Source of the DNA: Planctomycetota bacterium
Lineage (GTDB): Bacteria; Planctomycetota; Phycisphaerae; Phycisphaerales; UBA1924
Reading direction: 5' to 3'
DNA: 56,244 nucleotides
Assembly: GCA_018242605.1 (NCBI GenBank)
Contig: JAFEBP010000013.1
Location: forward strand, 1-56,244
The position numbers and the translations under genes are program-made. The notes beneath the pieces were generated by a model. The model did not search any database, was not told the origin of the DNA, and saw only the letters and a program-made list of their open reading frames with translations. Shown here piece by piece: positions 31,989 through 41,968 of the stretch (its first letter is position 1; every line of letters starts with the position of its first letter).

Positions 31989-34409
31989 TCAGCACAAGCC
32001 CGCCTCCCACGAATCGAAGAATGTTGAGACGTCGGCCCCGTCAATACCGCCGTCGTTGTTCACATCGGCCGTCGGCGCACCCGCTGCCCACTCGTCGAAA
32101 AAGGCATCGACGTCGCTTCCGTCGATGCCTCCATCCGCGTTGAAATCCGCAGTACAACGCTCACAGGCGTCTCCGATACCGTCACCATCCGAGTCGGCCT
32201 GGCTCGGGTTGCGCGTGGTCGGGCAGTTGTCTTCGGCATCACACCAGCCGTCGTCGTCAAGGTCAGAACTGCACGGTGAGCCAAAGTCCAGAGTAATGTT
32301 GCCGGTGCCATAGCCGGACAGATAAAGCGTGCAAATCCCGGGCTGAAGCGTGTGGCCCGCGAGACCATTGGAATCATATATATTCCACGAGAACTCCCGA
32401 CGATCAACGGAACCGCGCACACGGTAGGTCGTCGGCGACGAGACACGCAGCACAACTCTTGCATCGGCAAAGAGCGATGCCCCAACTTGGCAGTAGTCTC
32501 CTCGCTGCGCATCCCAGTACAACGAATCACCCAATTCGCTGTAGCCGCTTCTGAGTTCCCAGGAGTCTCCGTATGCGGTTACGTCGATACCCAATCGGGC
32601 TTCGTAGTCCGAATATCCCAACAGGCCTCCTCCGGACTGCACGCCAACACTCCAATTTCGTTGCCAGGAGTATGCTACAGATGGAACACCATCCGCCGGG
32701 CTAGTTCGGCCGCAGGAATCGGAGATTGCTCCGCCACCCTGCAGCGCAACGTCCTGATCATTTTCCAACAAGGGGCTGTATCCGCCGCCCTCGAGCGGAT
32801 CACAGACCCAGCCAAGTCCATTATGGTTTGGATCGAGTTGGTCGTGATTAGGAATGTATGGGCAGTTATCGACGTCGTTTGGAACTCCGTCGCCATCATT
32901 GTCGCAGGCATCTCCAATGCCGTCGAAGTTGGAGTCTTGTTGATCCGGGTTCGGAGATGTGGGACAGTTATCGATCGGAGTTGACTCCACCAGCAGGAAG
33001 CCCGGCGGTGGAATCTCGCCGAAACACTCACAAGCAACCAATGAGTTTGAATCCCGGAAACCGTCTCGATCGCGATCAGGGAAGGCCTCACCCTGCCACG
33101 CGTCCGCGTTATAGGGCGCACAATCGAGTTCGTCGGGGACGCCATCATTGTCGTTATCATCGTCACAAGCGTCTCCGACTCCGTCATGGTCTCGGTCAAC
33201 CTGGTCATGGTTTGGTGTCGACGGACAGTTATCTGAGAAGTCAGGAATGCCGTCGTGATCGGAGTCTGTGTCTGAGTCGCAGCCGTCGCCTATCCCGTCG
33301 CCATCGGAGTCTCGTTGATCACTGTTCTGAACGGACGGGCAGTTATCAGGGCCGTTCAGATTCAGTGTAAAGCCGGGAGGAGGCGTCGTTCCGAAGCAAG
33401 CGCAGGTGGTAAGGGACGTTGAGTTACGTACGCCGTCGCCGTCCGGATCGGGGTAGGCCCGGTTCCTCCAAGCACCCGGATTCAGCGGCGCACAGTCGTT
33501 CGCGTCCGCGACGAGATCGTTATCGTCGTCTCCGTCGCACGCGTCCCCTTCGCTGTCGCCGTCGGTGTTGCGCTGATCCGTGTTGGGAGTGTTCCAGCAG
33601 TTGTCCGGTCCGTTGAGGTTGAGGGTGAAGCCCGTTGGGGGTGTTGTCCCAAAACAAGGGCAGTTGACCAACGTCCCGGTCGTCCGCACGCCGTCGCCGT
33701 CGGGATCCGAGTATGCCTGGGCCCGCCACGCCGCCGCGTTCAGCGGCGCACAGTCCGAGGTGTCCGGCACACCGTCGTTGTCATCGTCCGAGTCCGTTGC
33801 ATCGGGCGTGCCGTCCCTGTCAAAGTCCGCCTCGTGCCGAACCCGCAACCGGAACGCATCCACGCGCAGCGTTGAACCCGTATACGCCGCGTCACGGACC
33901 AGGAAGGACGCGAGCGCGTTCACGTCCGCTTCTGTCCAACCTGAGAGATGACTCGTGATCTCCCACCCGTCCCCGGCGTACCGCCAAGCGCACGCCGTGC
34001 TTGATCCCTGGTTCCAGGTCACACTGTCTGACTCGGTTGCCGGGAATCGGCCGCCGTACACCCGCATGCGCACCCGGGCGTTGTTCGTCCCCGTGTCGTA
34101 CCGGCACTTGGCGTTCACCCACACGCCGGTGATCGTCCGGCCCGCCGGCAGCGTAAACGTCTCGAACCCGTTCACCACGAGCCGATCGCCATACTGATCG
34201 TTGTACGCGTACTTCCCGTCGCCGTTGCAGTTGGAGTCGTCCGCGAACCGCGCCTGCGACTCGGCCGACCAGTGGTTGGTGCCGCTGCCCTCCGTGACCG
34301 AGGCCGCGTACAGCGTGACCGTTACCGGCTGCGCACCGGCCCCACCCACCAGCACCGTACCCGCCACCAATGCCCACAGCACCACACGAGCGCACACTTG
34401 AATGTTCAT
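31989..34409 (-). CDS. Secreted thrombospondin type 3 repeat protein with GC-type dockerin tail (paralogue 3)
   Basis: An 806-residue protein, the longest of the four. ATG 34409 has AGGGAAG upstream, and the signal peptide ends GGAGAQ. The N-terminal domain is nearly identical to that of paralogues 1 and 4. It then has three 86-residue modules (CAPLN / AWR / CPCFG / GPDNC pattern), an extra SDHDGIPDFSDNCPSTPNHDQ repeat, the [10 protein letters not shown] domain and two dockerin-like loops (NADGGIDGSDVDAFF, NNDGGIDGADVSTFF) ending WEAGLC. Part of the module DNA (from about 33480) is almost identical to a stretch in paralogue 4. Confidence 0.87.
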   Translation of the reverse strand: MNIQVCARVVLWALVAGTVLVGGAGAQPVTVTLYAASVTEGSGTNHWSAESQARFADDSNCNGDGKYAYNDQYGDRLVVNGFETFTLPAGRTITGVWVNAKCRYDTGTNNARVRMRVYGGRFPATESDSVTWNQGSSTACAWRYAGDGWEITSHLSGWTEADVNALASFLVRDAAYTGSTLRVDAFRLRVRHEADFDRDGTPDATDSDDDNDGVPDTSDCAPLNAAAWRAQAYSDPDGDGVRTTGTLVNCPCFGTTPPTGFTLNLNGPDNCWNTPNTDQRNTDGDSEGDACDGDDDNDLVADANDCAPLNPGAWRNRAYPDPDGDGVRNSTSLTTCACFGTTPPPGFTLNLNGPDNCPSVQNSDQRDSDGDGIGDGCDSDTDSDHDGIPDFSDNCPSTPNHDQVDRDHDGVGDACDDDNDNDGVPDELDCAPYNADAWQGEAFPDRDRDGFRDSNSLVACECFGEIPPPGFLLVESTPIDNCPTSPNPDQQDSNFDGIGDACDNDGDGVPNDVDNCPYIPNHDQLDPNHNGLGWVCDPLEGGGYSPLLENDQDVALQGGGAISDSCGRTSPADGVPSVAYSWQRNWSVGVQSGGGLLGYSDYEARLGIDVTAYGDSWELRSGYSELGDSLYWDAQRGDYCQVGASLFADARVVLRVSSPTTYRVRGSVDRREFSWNIYDSNGLAGHTLQPGICTLYLSGYGTGNITLDFGSPCSSDLDDDGWCDAEDNCPTTRNPSQADSDGDGIGDACERCTADFNADGGIDGSDVDAFFDEWAAGAPTADVNNDGGIDGADVSTFFDSWEAGLC
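33480..33960 (-). repeat. Near-identical coding repeat, copy in paralogue 3
   Basis: About 480 nt are nearly identical to 35577-36058 in paralogue 4, with only scattered third-position changes across the calcium module and the end of the N-terminal domain. This is much closer than the rest of the two genes, which suggests recent duplication or gene conversion. Confidence 0.75.
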
Positions 34410-34437
34410 CGTCTTCCCTTTTTGCCATCACGCAAAC

Positions 34438-36498
34438 TCAACAGCGGCCCGCCTCCCACAGATCAAAGAAGCTCACCACATCGGACCCATCCACCCCTCC
34501 GTCGTCGTTCACATCAGCCGCGGCGTCGCCGCGCTGCCACGAATCAAAGAACGCCGTCACATCTCCGCCATCAATGCCGCCATCGCTGTTAAAGTCCGCC
34601 GTACACGCCGCGACGAACCGCACCTGGGCGATCCCCGCGGCGCTGCTGAGCAGCCGAAAGCTGTGCGAGCCCGGGCCGAGCGTTCCGACCGGGCTGGCCG
34701 AGAAGTCAAAGTCAAATGACAGCGGGTCCCCCTGGACTTCAAAATTGGTCCGCGTGCTGAGATCGAACCGAACCTGGATCAGCACCCCCACCGAAGCTGA
34801 CACACGGCACTCCACATGGTCCGATTCGCTGAACGTGAACGGATCGCGCAGCCGCGTGGCGTTCAATGTCCAGGTGTCGCCGTCACCCGCGACGCTCATC
34901 GAGACGTACCCGAGCAGCCCCCCGCCTGACTGAACACCCAACCGCCACCGCCTCGCTGAACTCACAACCACCGATGAACTACTCCCGTACAGCGTCTGTA
35001 CAAAGTCCACAATCTGGCCCGTCAAGGTGTCGGTGCACAGCAGCATCTCTTCGACCGTGCCCACCATCTGGTTCGCAATATACCCCGTAAGCAGGTTCCC
35101 TCCTTCAGCCGGATCGCAATCCCAACCCAAGCCGTTGTGATTCGGATCGAGTTGATCCGCGTTGATGATCCCCGGGCAGTTGTCGGGCCCGTTGGTATTC
35201 AACGTGTAGCCGGGGTACGGAGTGGTTCCAAAGCAAGGGCACTCAACCAGCACGATTGAATCGCGCACCCCATCCCCGTCTGAATCCGGGTACGCGCGAT
35301 TTCGCCATGCGCCCGCGTTTGTGGGATCGCAATCCGCGACGTCCGGCACTCCGTCGTTGTCATCATCCGTATCGCAGGCATCACCCTGCCCATCGCCATC
35401 TGTGTCCCGTTGATCTGGATTAGAAGCCCCCACGCAGTTGTCCGGGCCGTTCGCGTTCAGCGTGTACCCGGCCGGAACTGCGTTCCCGAAGCACGGGCAT
35501 GCAACGAGCGAAACCGAATCGCGCACGCCATCCCTGTCGCTATCCGGGTACGCCAAACTCCGCCACGCCGCGGCGTTCAACGGCGCACAGTCGTTCGCGT
35601 CCGCGACGAGATCGTTGTCGTCGTCTCCGTCGCACGCGTCCCCTTCGCTATCGCCGTCGGTGTTACGCTGATCCGTGTTGGGAGTGTTCCAGCAGTTGTC
35701 CGGCCCGTTGAGGTTGAGGGTGAAGCCCGTTGGGGGTGTTGTCCCGAAACACGGGCAGTTGACCAACGTTCCGGTCGTCCGTACGCCGTCGCCGTCGGGA
35801 TCCGAGTATGCCTGGGCCCGCCACGCCGCGGCGTTCAGCGGCGCACAGTCCGAGGTGTCCGGCACACCGTCGTTGTCATCGTCCGAGTCCGTCGCGTCGG
35901 GCGTGCCGTCACCATCGAAGTCGGCCTCATGCCGAACCCGCAGCCGGAAGGCGTCCACGCGCAGCGTTGACCCCGTGTACGCCGCGTCACGCACCAGGAA
36001 GGCAGATAGAAGATTGATGTCGTCTTCCGTCCATCTCGCGAGTTGACTGGTAATCTCCCACCCGTCCCCGGCGTACCGCCAGGCGCACGCCGTGCTGGAG
36101 CCCTGGTTCCAGGTCACACTGTCGGACTCGGTCGCCGGGAACCTGCCGCCGTACACCCGCATATGCACGCGGGCGTTATTCGTCCCAGTGTCGTACCGGC
36201 ACTTGGCGTTCACCCAAACGCCGGTGATGGTCCGTCCCGCTGGGAGCGAAAACAACTGAAAGTAGTCCACGACCAATCGGTCGCCGAACTGGTCGTTGTA
36301 CGCGTACTTCCCATCGTCAGAGCAGTTGGAGTTGTCCGCGAACCGCGCCTGGGATTCGCTCGACCAGTTGTTGGTGCCCGCCCCCTCGGATACCGACTCG
36401 GCGTACAGCGATTCCGTCACCGGCTGCGCAAGGGAACCTGGTGCCGCACAGAACACTCCGCACGCCACCGACATGAACCACCGTGAAAGACGCGTCAT
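34438..36498 (-). CDS. Secreted thrombospondin type 3 repeat protein with GC-type dockerin tail (paralogue 4)
   Basis: A 686-residue protein. ATG 36498 has GGGAG 6 nt upstream and a signal peptide (SVACGVFCAAPGSLAQ). After the shared N-terminal domain come three consecutive 86-residue calcium modules, a shorter beta-rich domain with [12 protein letters not shown], and two dockerin-like loops ([30 protein letters not shown]), ending WEAGRC. It is the first gene of the array in transcription order; the next gene begins 28 nt after its stop. Confidence 0.87.
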   Translation of the reverse strand: MTRLSRWFMSVACGVFCAAPGSLAQPVTESLYAESVSEGAGTNNWSSESQARFADNSNCSDDGKYAYNDQFGDRLVVDYFQLFSLPAGRTITGVWVNAKCRYDTGTNNARVHMRVYGGRFPATESDSVTWNQGSSTACAWRYAGDGWEITSQLARWTEDDINLLSAFLVRDAAYTGSTLRVDAFRLRVRHEADFDGDGTPDATDSDDDNDGVPDTSDCAPLNAAAWRAQAYSDPDGDGVRTTGTLVNCPCFGTTPPTGFTLNLNGPDNCWNTPNTDQRNTDGDSEGDACDGDDDNDLVADANDCAPLNAAAWRSLAYPDSDRDGVRDSVSLVACPCFGNAVPAGYTLNANGPDNCVGASNPDQRDTDGDGQGDACDTDDDNDGVPDVADCDPTNAGAWRNRAYPDSDGDGVRDSIVLVECPCFGTTPYPGYTLNTNGPDNCPGIINADQLDPNHNGLGWDCDPAEGGNLLTGYIANQMVGTVEEMLLCTDTLTGQIVDFVQTLYGSSSSVVVSSARRWRLGVQSGGGLLGYVSMSVAGDGDTWTLNATRLRDPFTFSESDHVECRVSASVGVLIQVRFDLSTRTNFEVQGDPLSFDFDFSASPVGTLGPGSHSFRLLSSAAGIAQVRFVAACTADFNSDGGIDGGDVTAFFDSWQRGDAAADVNDDGGVDGSDVVSFFDLWEAGRC
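35577..36058 (-). repeat. Near-identical coding repeat, copy in paralogue 4
   Basis: This matches 33480-33960 almost base for base. Another part of this gene, from about 35440, instead resembles 31085-31230 in paralogue 2, so the gene is a mosaic. Confidence 0.75.
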
Positions 36499-37105
36499 TC
36501 CTGTTCTCCCACAATCACCAATCCGCGGAGTCTGCACCGCTTACTTCTGAAGCGGGATGTCGCCCTAAGAATGCTCACGCTCCACACCTCTTCGAAGTCG
36601 CCGCCACGAAGTTCGCAGGCGCCGGACTTCCCAGCACGACCGGCCGCGACGGCCGAGCCACCTAGCGATGCGCAACTTCTCCAAGTTCACACCGACCAGT
36701 TTACGAATCTCTGATGCACCGAGCCCACTTCGAATCGAACATCTCCCCACCAAGCAGGAGCGACGCTTCACCGAATCCGTTGTTCTGATTCCCACCGCCG
36801 GTGCATGCCCACAGAAAGGGCATGTTACTTGAGAATCCCCCTTGGGTCAAGGAGCTTTTCCCGGGTACTCGCGCGCCCGCGGTGACTTTCTACCGCATTT
36901 TCCGACGAACGAGCAGGCGTGCAGCCCCATCGCGCTGAACATCCACAGACATCTCGACTCTCCGATCTGCCCGGTCGGTTTTTCTCGCTCTTGAGAGAGA
37001 ACGCCGTTCGCGAGCGGCGTGGCTCGACCGAGGCCCGGCTTCGGCGATTGCCCGCGTGATCTGTAACCCTGGTAGACTAGCATTGCTCATTGGAGATAGG
37101 CACTC
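36499..37105. other. Divergent intergenic region
   Basis: About 600 nt lie between the minus-strand dockerin array and the plus-strand kinase. The short ORFs in it have no ribosome-binding site or protein-like composition. It must hold the promoters of both units. No copy of the bipartite TGATCGG element was seen here. Confidence 0.5.
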
Positions 37106-38902
37106 ATGGCCGTGGGGATCCGGGAACTCTTTGACGTTTTCGAACGCGTCGTGACATTGCCGCCCGAGCAACGCGAGTCCGCGCTCCGGGCCGCGTGCGG
37201 CAGCGACGAGCGGTTGTACGCGCAGGCCAAGCGGTTGCTGGAGAGCGATCGCGGGGAACTGGCCGAACTCAAACGGCCCGATCCCGTGCAACGGCCCCGA
37301 TTCACGGCGGATTCCACGACGTCGCTCCCGATCATCGCTGAATCGCCGAACCCTTCCGCCGTCTCGTTCTGCGCCGACGCCTCCGCACCGCCCCCCGCCG
37401 TGCCCGACTTCTGGCTCGCGCGACTCATCGGCTCGGGCGGGTTCGGCACCGTCTGGCTCGCGCGCAACACGCTCACCAAGGAATGGTGCGCGGTCAAGAT
37501 CATCCCGGCCTCTCATGATTCCGAGGTCCGAGGCATCGAGGACTTCATCGCGGGCATCCGCGGCTCGCCCTACTTCATGCCTGTCAGGCACGTCGGCCGC
37601 GTGGACTCATCCATTTACGTCGTCATGCCCAAGGCCGACGACGCCGCGGGCCTCGACTTTGACCCCGAACGCTACACCCCGATCACGCTCGAAACGCGAT
37701 TGTGCCAGGGAGTGGTTCCCGCCCGTGAGGCCGCCCGCATCGGCGCCGATCTCGCCGCGGCCCTGGCGATCATGCACGCCCGCCACATCTGCCACGGCGA
37801 CATCAAGCCGGCCAACATCATGCGGTTCGAGGGCCGCTGGGTCATCGCCGATTACGGGCTGGTTTCTCGGCTCGACGGGAGTGCACGCCGCGGATTCTCC
37901 AAGGATTATGTCGCCGATGGGGTCGACGACAAACGCCTGGCCGATCTGATCGCCCTCGCACGAACTCTGTACAGACTTGCCACCGGCGATTCCGCGGCGG
38001 AGATCGGCTCGCTCGTTCAGGACCCCCAGCGTCTGGGCACGAGTGCGCACGCCCGAAAGCTCGCGGATGCACTCGTCCGAACGCACGACCAGGACTCACG
38101 CCGCGCCATCCGATCGGCCGATGCCCTGAATGCCGCGCTCCAACGCGCCGCGCGGCCGGTGTGGCAACGGCCCGTGCTGAGCGCCGCGGCGGCGCTCGCG
38201 ATCACGGCCGCGGCGCTCAGCATCCGCGCCGGGCTCAACCCCGCGGCGCCGGCGGCGCCCGAACCCAATGTGCGGCTGGCGCTGGGAGCGGTCAAACGCG
38301 ACAACTCGGGACGCGCCGTAGGGATCATCGATCGCAGCGTCTCTCTAGGCGAAGCCGGCGCGACGATTACCGAGGGAGAGGCGGTCAAACTCTTCACGTC
38401 GATCTCGCCGGTTCGCTGGGCCGCTGTCGTCACCTGCAACCCTTCGGGCGAACTGGCGAAGCGCGAGGAGTTTGGACCTAACGCCCGCCCGGCGCCCGGC
38501 CCCGGCGAGTTCAGCTTCCCCGTTTCGAAAACCGGCTGGGATGGCCTGGACGCCGGCCCCGGGCGATATGGAATGCTCATCGTGACGTCCGACACGCATC
38601 CGCCAAGCGACGACTGGTTCGACCGACTCAAGAGCGCCTGGAGCCAGAGTGGTGCATCGAACTGGGGCACCCCGGGACTTCCCGACGCGTGGCTCATCCG
38701 CGGCCGGATTCGGGCCGCGGACACGCGACGTTCTTCGATCGATGCGCCAGCGCTTGAACATCCGCTCTCCGCCTGGGTGAACGCGGTGCGGCGCGCTGTG
38801 GACCCGGCCGGCACTTCTCCGCCGGACATCCAGGCTGTGATGTTCGTCGCGCGTCCAAAATCCGCCTCACCCGGACCCGCCGCCAACGGAAATCCTCCAT
38901 GA
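37106..38902 (+). CDS. Membrane Ser/Thr protein kinase coupled to a CHAT protein
   Basis: A 598-residue protein; GGAG precedes ATG 37106. The N-terminal 55 residues (LFDVFERVVTLPPEQRESALRAACGSDERL) are the helical segment typical of planctomycete kinases. The kinase domain shows GSGGFGTVW (109-117), AVK with Lys 131, HGDIKPAN (230-237, Gly in place of the Arg of HRD) and DYG (249-251) in place of DFG. The activation segment is short and no clear APE is seen. A transmembrane helix lies near 355-372, followed by an extracytoplasmic domain of about 220 residues. Its stop overlaps the start of the TPR-CHAT gene by 4 nt. Activity without HRD Arg is plausible, since such kinases are often RD-independent. 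Confidence 0.9.
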   Translation: MAVGIRELFDVFERVVTLPPEQRESALRAACGSDERLYAQAKRLLESDRGELAELKRPDPVQRPRFTADSTTSLPIIAESPNPSAVSFCADASAPPPAVPDFWLARLIGSGGFGTVWLARNTLTKEWCAVKIIPASHDSEVRGIEDFIAGIRGSPYFMPVRHVGRVDSSIYVVMPKADDAAGLDFDPERYTPITLETRLCQGVVPAREAARIGADLAAALAIMHARHICHGDIKPANIMRFEGRWVIADYGLVSRLDGSARRGFSKDYVADGVDDKRLADLIALARTLYRLATGDSAAEIGSLVQDPQRLGTSAHARKLADALVRTHDQDSRRAIRSADALNAALQRAARPVWQRPVLSAAAALAITAAALSIRAGLNPAAPAAPEPNVRLALGAVKRDNSGRAVGIIDRSVSLGEAGATITEGEAVKLFTSISPVRWAAVVTCNPSGELAKREEFGPNARPAPGPGEFSFPVSKTGWDGLDAGPGRYGMLIVTSDTHPPSDDWFDRLKSAWSQSGASNWGTPGLPDAWLIRGRIRAADTRRSSIDAPALEHPLSAWVNAVRRAVDPAGTSPPDIQAVMFVARPKSASPGPAANGNPP

Positions 38903-41900
38903 AGCACAACCGCCTCGCGATCTCCGCCGCGCTCGCTTTCGCGGCATTTGTCACGGTGTCGGCCGCGCCGGCCGCGCAACCACCGGTCGCTCGATTTGAT
39001 CCGGCCGCCGCGACTCCGTTGGCGCCGCTGACAACCGACGAGGCCAAACAACTTCAGACGCTTGGGGCTTCGATCCGGGCGGCGCTCACCGAGGGACGCA
39101 TCGACGAGGCGCATCGATTCGCCGTGGAAGCGGCGGGGCTGCGAGCGCAGCGTCAGGGCGCCGCGTACTGGGAGGCCCGCCGCGCCGGAGTCATGGCCGA
39201 GGACCTGGGCGCCATGGAAGCACTGGGCCGCGCTGCCTGGCCCGAACTGGCCTCCAGTTTCAAGTTGCAGGGAGCCATGGCGAAGGCTCACGACGACGGG
39301 GAGTACGCCGAAGGGGTTCGCCTGGCCCGACAGCAGTCGGCGATCCGCGTGAATCTGCTCGGCAGGAAAAACTCGTACACCGCCCAGGCGTGGAACAACC
39401 TGGCGCTCTTCCTCACGAATCAGAACGAGCTGGCCGAGGCCGAGAGCCTGTACTGGGACGCGCTGCCCGTGCTGCAGGCCCGCTACGGGGAACTCTCGTT
39501 CGACGTGGCGCAGGTCGTGCACAATATCGCCTGGCTGACGCGCATCAGAGGCGACGTCGCGGAATCCGAACGGCTCTTTTCTCGCGCGCTTGAAGCGAGG
39601 CGACTCCTGGTCAAGGGGCCCGCGGGCGCGGAGAAGCTTGCAGAAACGCTCAACGGGCTCGCATCGCTCTACTTCGACACCGACCGCGTCCCCCGCGCTC
39701 GCGAACTCTACACCGAAGCAAGGACCATCCTGGCCGATGCCGATCCGCGTTCGTCCGTCATTCCAAAGACGATCAACAACATCGCCGAGTGCGAACTGGC
39801 GATGGGGAATACGGCGGAAGCACGGCAACTGGTGGAGCAAGCGCTCAAGCTCCGGACGTCGCAGTTGGGATTGAGCCACCCGGACACGCTCTGGAGCCTG
39901 ACGACGCTGGCGGAGGTGAAGATCGCCGAGAACGATCTCTTCAGCGCCGACGCGTTGCTCTTTCAAGTCCTGCAGGAACGCCGTCAACGGCTGGGTTCCA
40001 AGAACCAACTGGTGGCCGACACGCTCCGACGATGCGCCGACGTCGCGTTCCTCGCGGGCGACACCCGCGCCGCGATCGAGCGCGCGGGCAGCGCCCTGGA
40101 CATGATGGAGCAACTGCGGACGGACGTGTCGGGCGATGAGCGCGCCCGCGCGGCGTACAGCGGTCGGTTGGGATTCTCCGAGACCGGCGCGCTGCTCGCG
40201 CACCTGCAGGCCGCCTCCGACGCCGCGCCCGAGCAGATCCTCCGCACCATCGAACGCACCCGCTCCCGCGAGTTGCTTGACCTGCTCGCCCGAACGTCGG
40301 GCGATGCGGCGCAGGAGGCGGTCAACCAGGCCCGCGAAGCAGGAGACACGCAGCGTGCCGACCGGATCATCGCGCTGCGCGAGACCGAGACTCGTCTCAT
40401 TCTCGCGCGCGACGCGGCCGATCGCGATTTCGCCAACGCCGAGGAGTCGGACAAGCCGGACGCGGAAGAGCAGCGGGCCCGCGCCGCCGCGGCGTTTCGC
40501 GAAGCCGCGGACCGCGCCGCCGACGCGTCCGCCGCGCTGCTTTCGCTCGTGCGGGAAGCTCTTCCGCAGGCCCAGTCCAGGCCGGTCGAGCGGTTGACGG
40601 CGGGATTGGCTCAGTCCGACCTGGCGCTCGTTTATTCGTGGAGCGAGCACGGGATCGTGCTGATCCGCGCGGATTCTCGCGGGGTGCGGTCCGGGATCAT
40701 CGTGTCCGGCAAGGACGCGGCGAAGAAGGTGAACGAATCGGCGGAGGCGCTCCACGCGGCGCTGATCGATCCGGGTTCCAACGCCGCGGCGATGACGCAG
40801 ATCGCGTCCGCTCTTCTCGACGCGCTGGTGCCCGCCGGCACGCGGGAAGAACTCAGGGCGGCCGGCCGGATCATCGTGGTGCCCGACGGGCCGCTCAACG
40901 CGCTGCCCATGGAGGCGATTCTCGCGGCCGATCCGGCCCTCGCGAGGATCCCCATCGCGTACGCGCCGTCGCTGAGCGTCTTCCTGGCGGCGGGCGAGAA
41001 TCGAGTTGCCAACGTCGATCGCGCCTCCAGGCCGATCGTGATCGTGGGCGATCCGGTCTTCTCGGATGAAGCTGTGCAGAATCAGGCCGCTGCGCCGCTG
41101 ACGCGTCCGCCGCTCGTCGCGATGAATCAGTCGCGGATCTTCGACAAGAATCTCCAGCGACTGGAAGGCACGGCGATGGAGGCGGGCGGGATCGCCGCGA
41201 CCGCCGCGGCCCGCGGCGTGCCGGCCACGCTTCTGCTTCGCGAACAGGCGACCGTGCCGGCCGTGACGCAGGCCGCGACAGGTGCCCGGATTCTGCACCT
41301 GGCCACGCACGGATTGATGGGCTCGCGGGCCAACCCCTTCGGCGCGGGTCTCGCGCTCACTCGCCCGCAACGGCCCACGGAGCAGGACGTCGGGCTGCTG
41401 CGGCTGGAAGATCTGGTCAAGCACTGGCGAGGCCGCCTGCGAGGCACCGATCTGGTGGTGCTCAGCGCCTGCAAGACTCAGGCGGGCGTGCGCGTCGGTG
41501 GCAGCGACTTCGCGTTGCCGTGGGGCTTCTTCTACGCGGGCGCTCCCAGCGTCGTCGCGTCGCTCTGGCTGGTCGACGACGAGGCGACGTCGCTGTTGAT
41601 GACACGGTTCTACGAAAACCTGCTGGGTTCGTTCAAGGAAGTTCGCACCGCGGACGGAAAGACCTACAGCGCGGGCACGCCGCTTGGGATTTCCGCGGCG
41701 CTCCGCGAATCTCAGGCGTGGCTGCGGACCTTGACGAAGGAGCAAGCGACGACGAATCTCGCCGCGGCTCGGGCCTCGCAGAAGATGACGGAACGCGGGA
41801 TCGCCGCGGGGAAGAAGCGGGACGAAATCGACACCGGCGTGGTCACGGTGGCGGATTCGCCCTTGCCGTACGCCCACCCGTATTTCTGGGCCGGTTTCGT

Positions 41901-41922
41901 TGTGGTCGGGAACCCCGAGTGA
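38899..41922 (+). CDS. Exported TPR-CHAT (caspase-like) protein
   Basis: A 1007-residue protein with an N-terminal signal peptide (AISAALAFAAFVTVSAAPAAQ). TPR-like helical repeats cover about residues 130-420 (NLALFLTNQNELAEAESLYWDALPVL; NIAECELAMGNTAEARQLVEQALKL). The C-terminal CHAT domain spans about 560-1005, with the catalytic His in LHLATHG (residue 804) and Cys in VLSACKT (residue 858), followed by SVVASLWLVDDEAT. The catalytic dyad is intact. CHAT proteins include separase-like and defence proteases, but these are usually cytoplasmic; a signal peptide here would place the protease outside the cytoplasm. It is coupled to the upstream kinase by an ATGA overlap. Confidence 0.92.
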   Translation: MKHNRLAISAALAFAAFVTVSAAPAAQPPVARFDPAAATPLAPLTTDEAKQLQTLGASIRAALTEGRIDEAHRFAVEAAGLRAQRQGAAYWEARRAGVMAEDLGAMEALGRAAWPELASSFKLQGAMAKAHDDGEYAEGVRLARQQSAIRVNLLGRKNSYTAQAWNNLALFLTNQNELAEAESLYWDALPVLQARYGELSFDVAQVVHNIAWLTRIRGDVAESERLFSRALEARRLLVKGPAGAEKLAETLNGLASLYFDTDRVPRARELYTEARTILADADPRSSVIPKTINNIAECELAMGNTAEARQLVEQALKLRTSQLGLSHPDTLWSLTTLAEVKIAENDLFSADALLFQVLQERRQRLGSKNQLVADTLRRCADVAFLAGDTRAAIERAGSALDMMEQLRTDVSGDERARAAYSGRLGFSETGALLAHLQAASDAAPEQILRTIERTRSRELLDLLARTSGDAAQEAVNQAREAGDTQRADRIIALRETETRLILARDAADRDFANAEESDKPDAEEQRARAAAAFREAADRAADASAALLSLVREALPQAQSRPVERLTAGLAQSDLALVYSWSEHGIVLIRADSRGVRSGIIVSGKDAAKKVNESAEALHAALIDPGSNAAAMTQIASALLDALVPAGTREELRAAGRIIVVPDGPLNALPMEAILAADPALARIPIAYAPSLSVFLAAGENRVANVDRASRPIVIVGDPVFSDEAVQNQAAAPLTRPPLVAMNQSRIFDKNLQRLEGTAMEAGGIAATAAARGVPATLLLREQATVPAVTQAATGARILHLATHGLMGSRANPFGAGLALTRPQRPTEQDVGLLRLEDLVKHWRGRLRGTDLVVLSACKTQAGVRVGGSDFALPWGFFYAGAPSVVASLWLVDDEATSLLMTRFYENLLGSFKEVRTADGKTYSAGTPLGISAALRESQAWLRTLTKEQATTNLAAARASQKMTERGIAAGKKRDEIDTGVVTVADSPLPYAHPYFWAGFVVVGNPE

Positions 41923-41968
41923 CTCTCCCGCGGTCGGTTGCCGGGACTTCTTGAACGCGAGTTCAACG

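Noticed and set aside
31989..36498. Possible CRISPR array because of many short similar repeats
   Set aside because: The repeats are coding calcium-binding motifs in register with long ORFs, with no uniform repeats and spacers.
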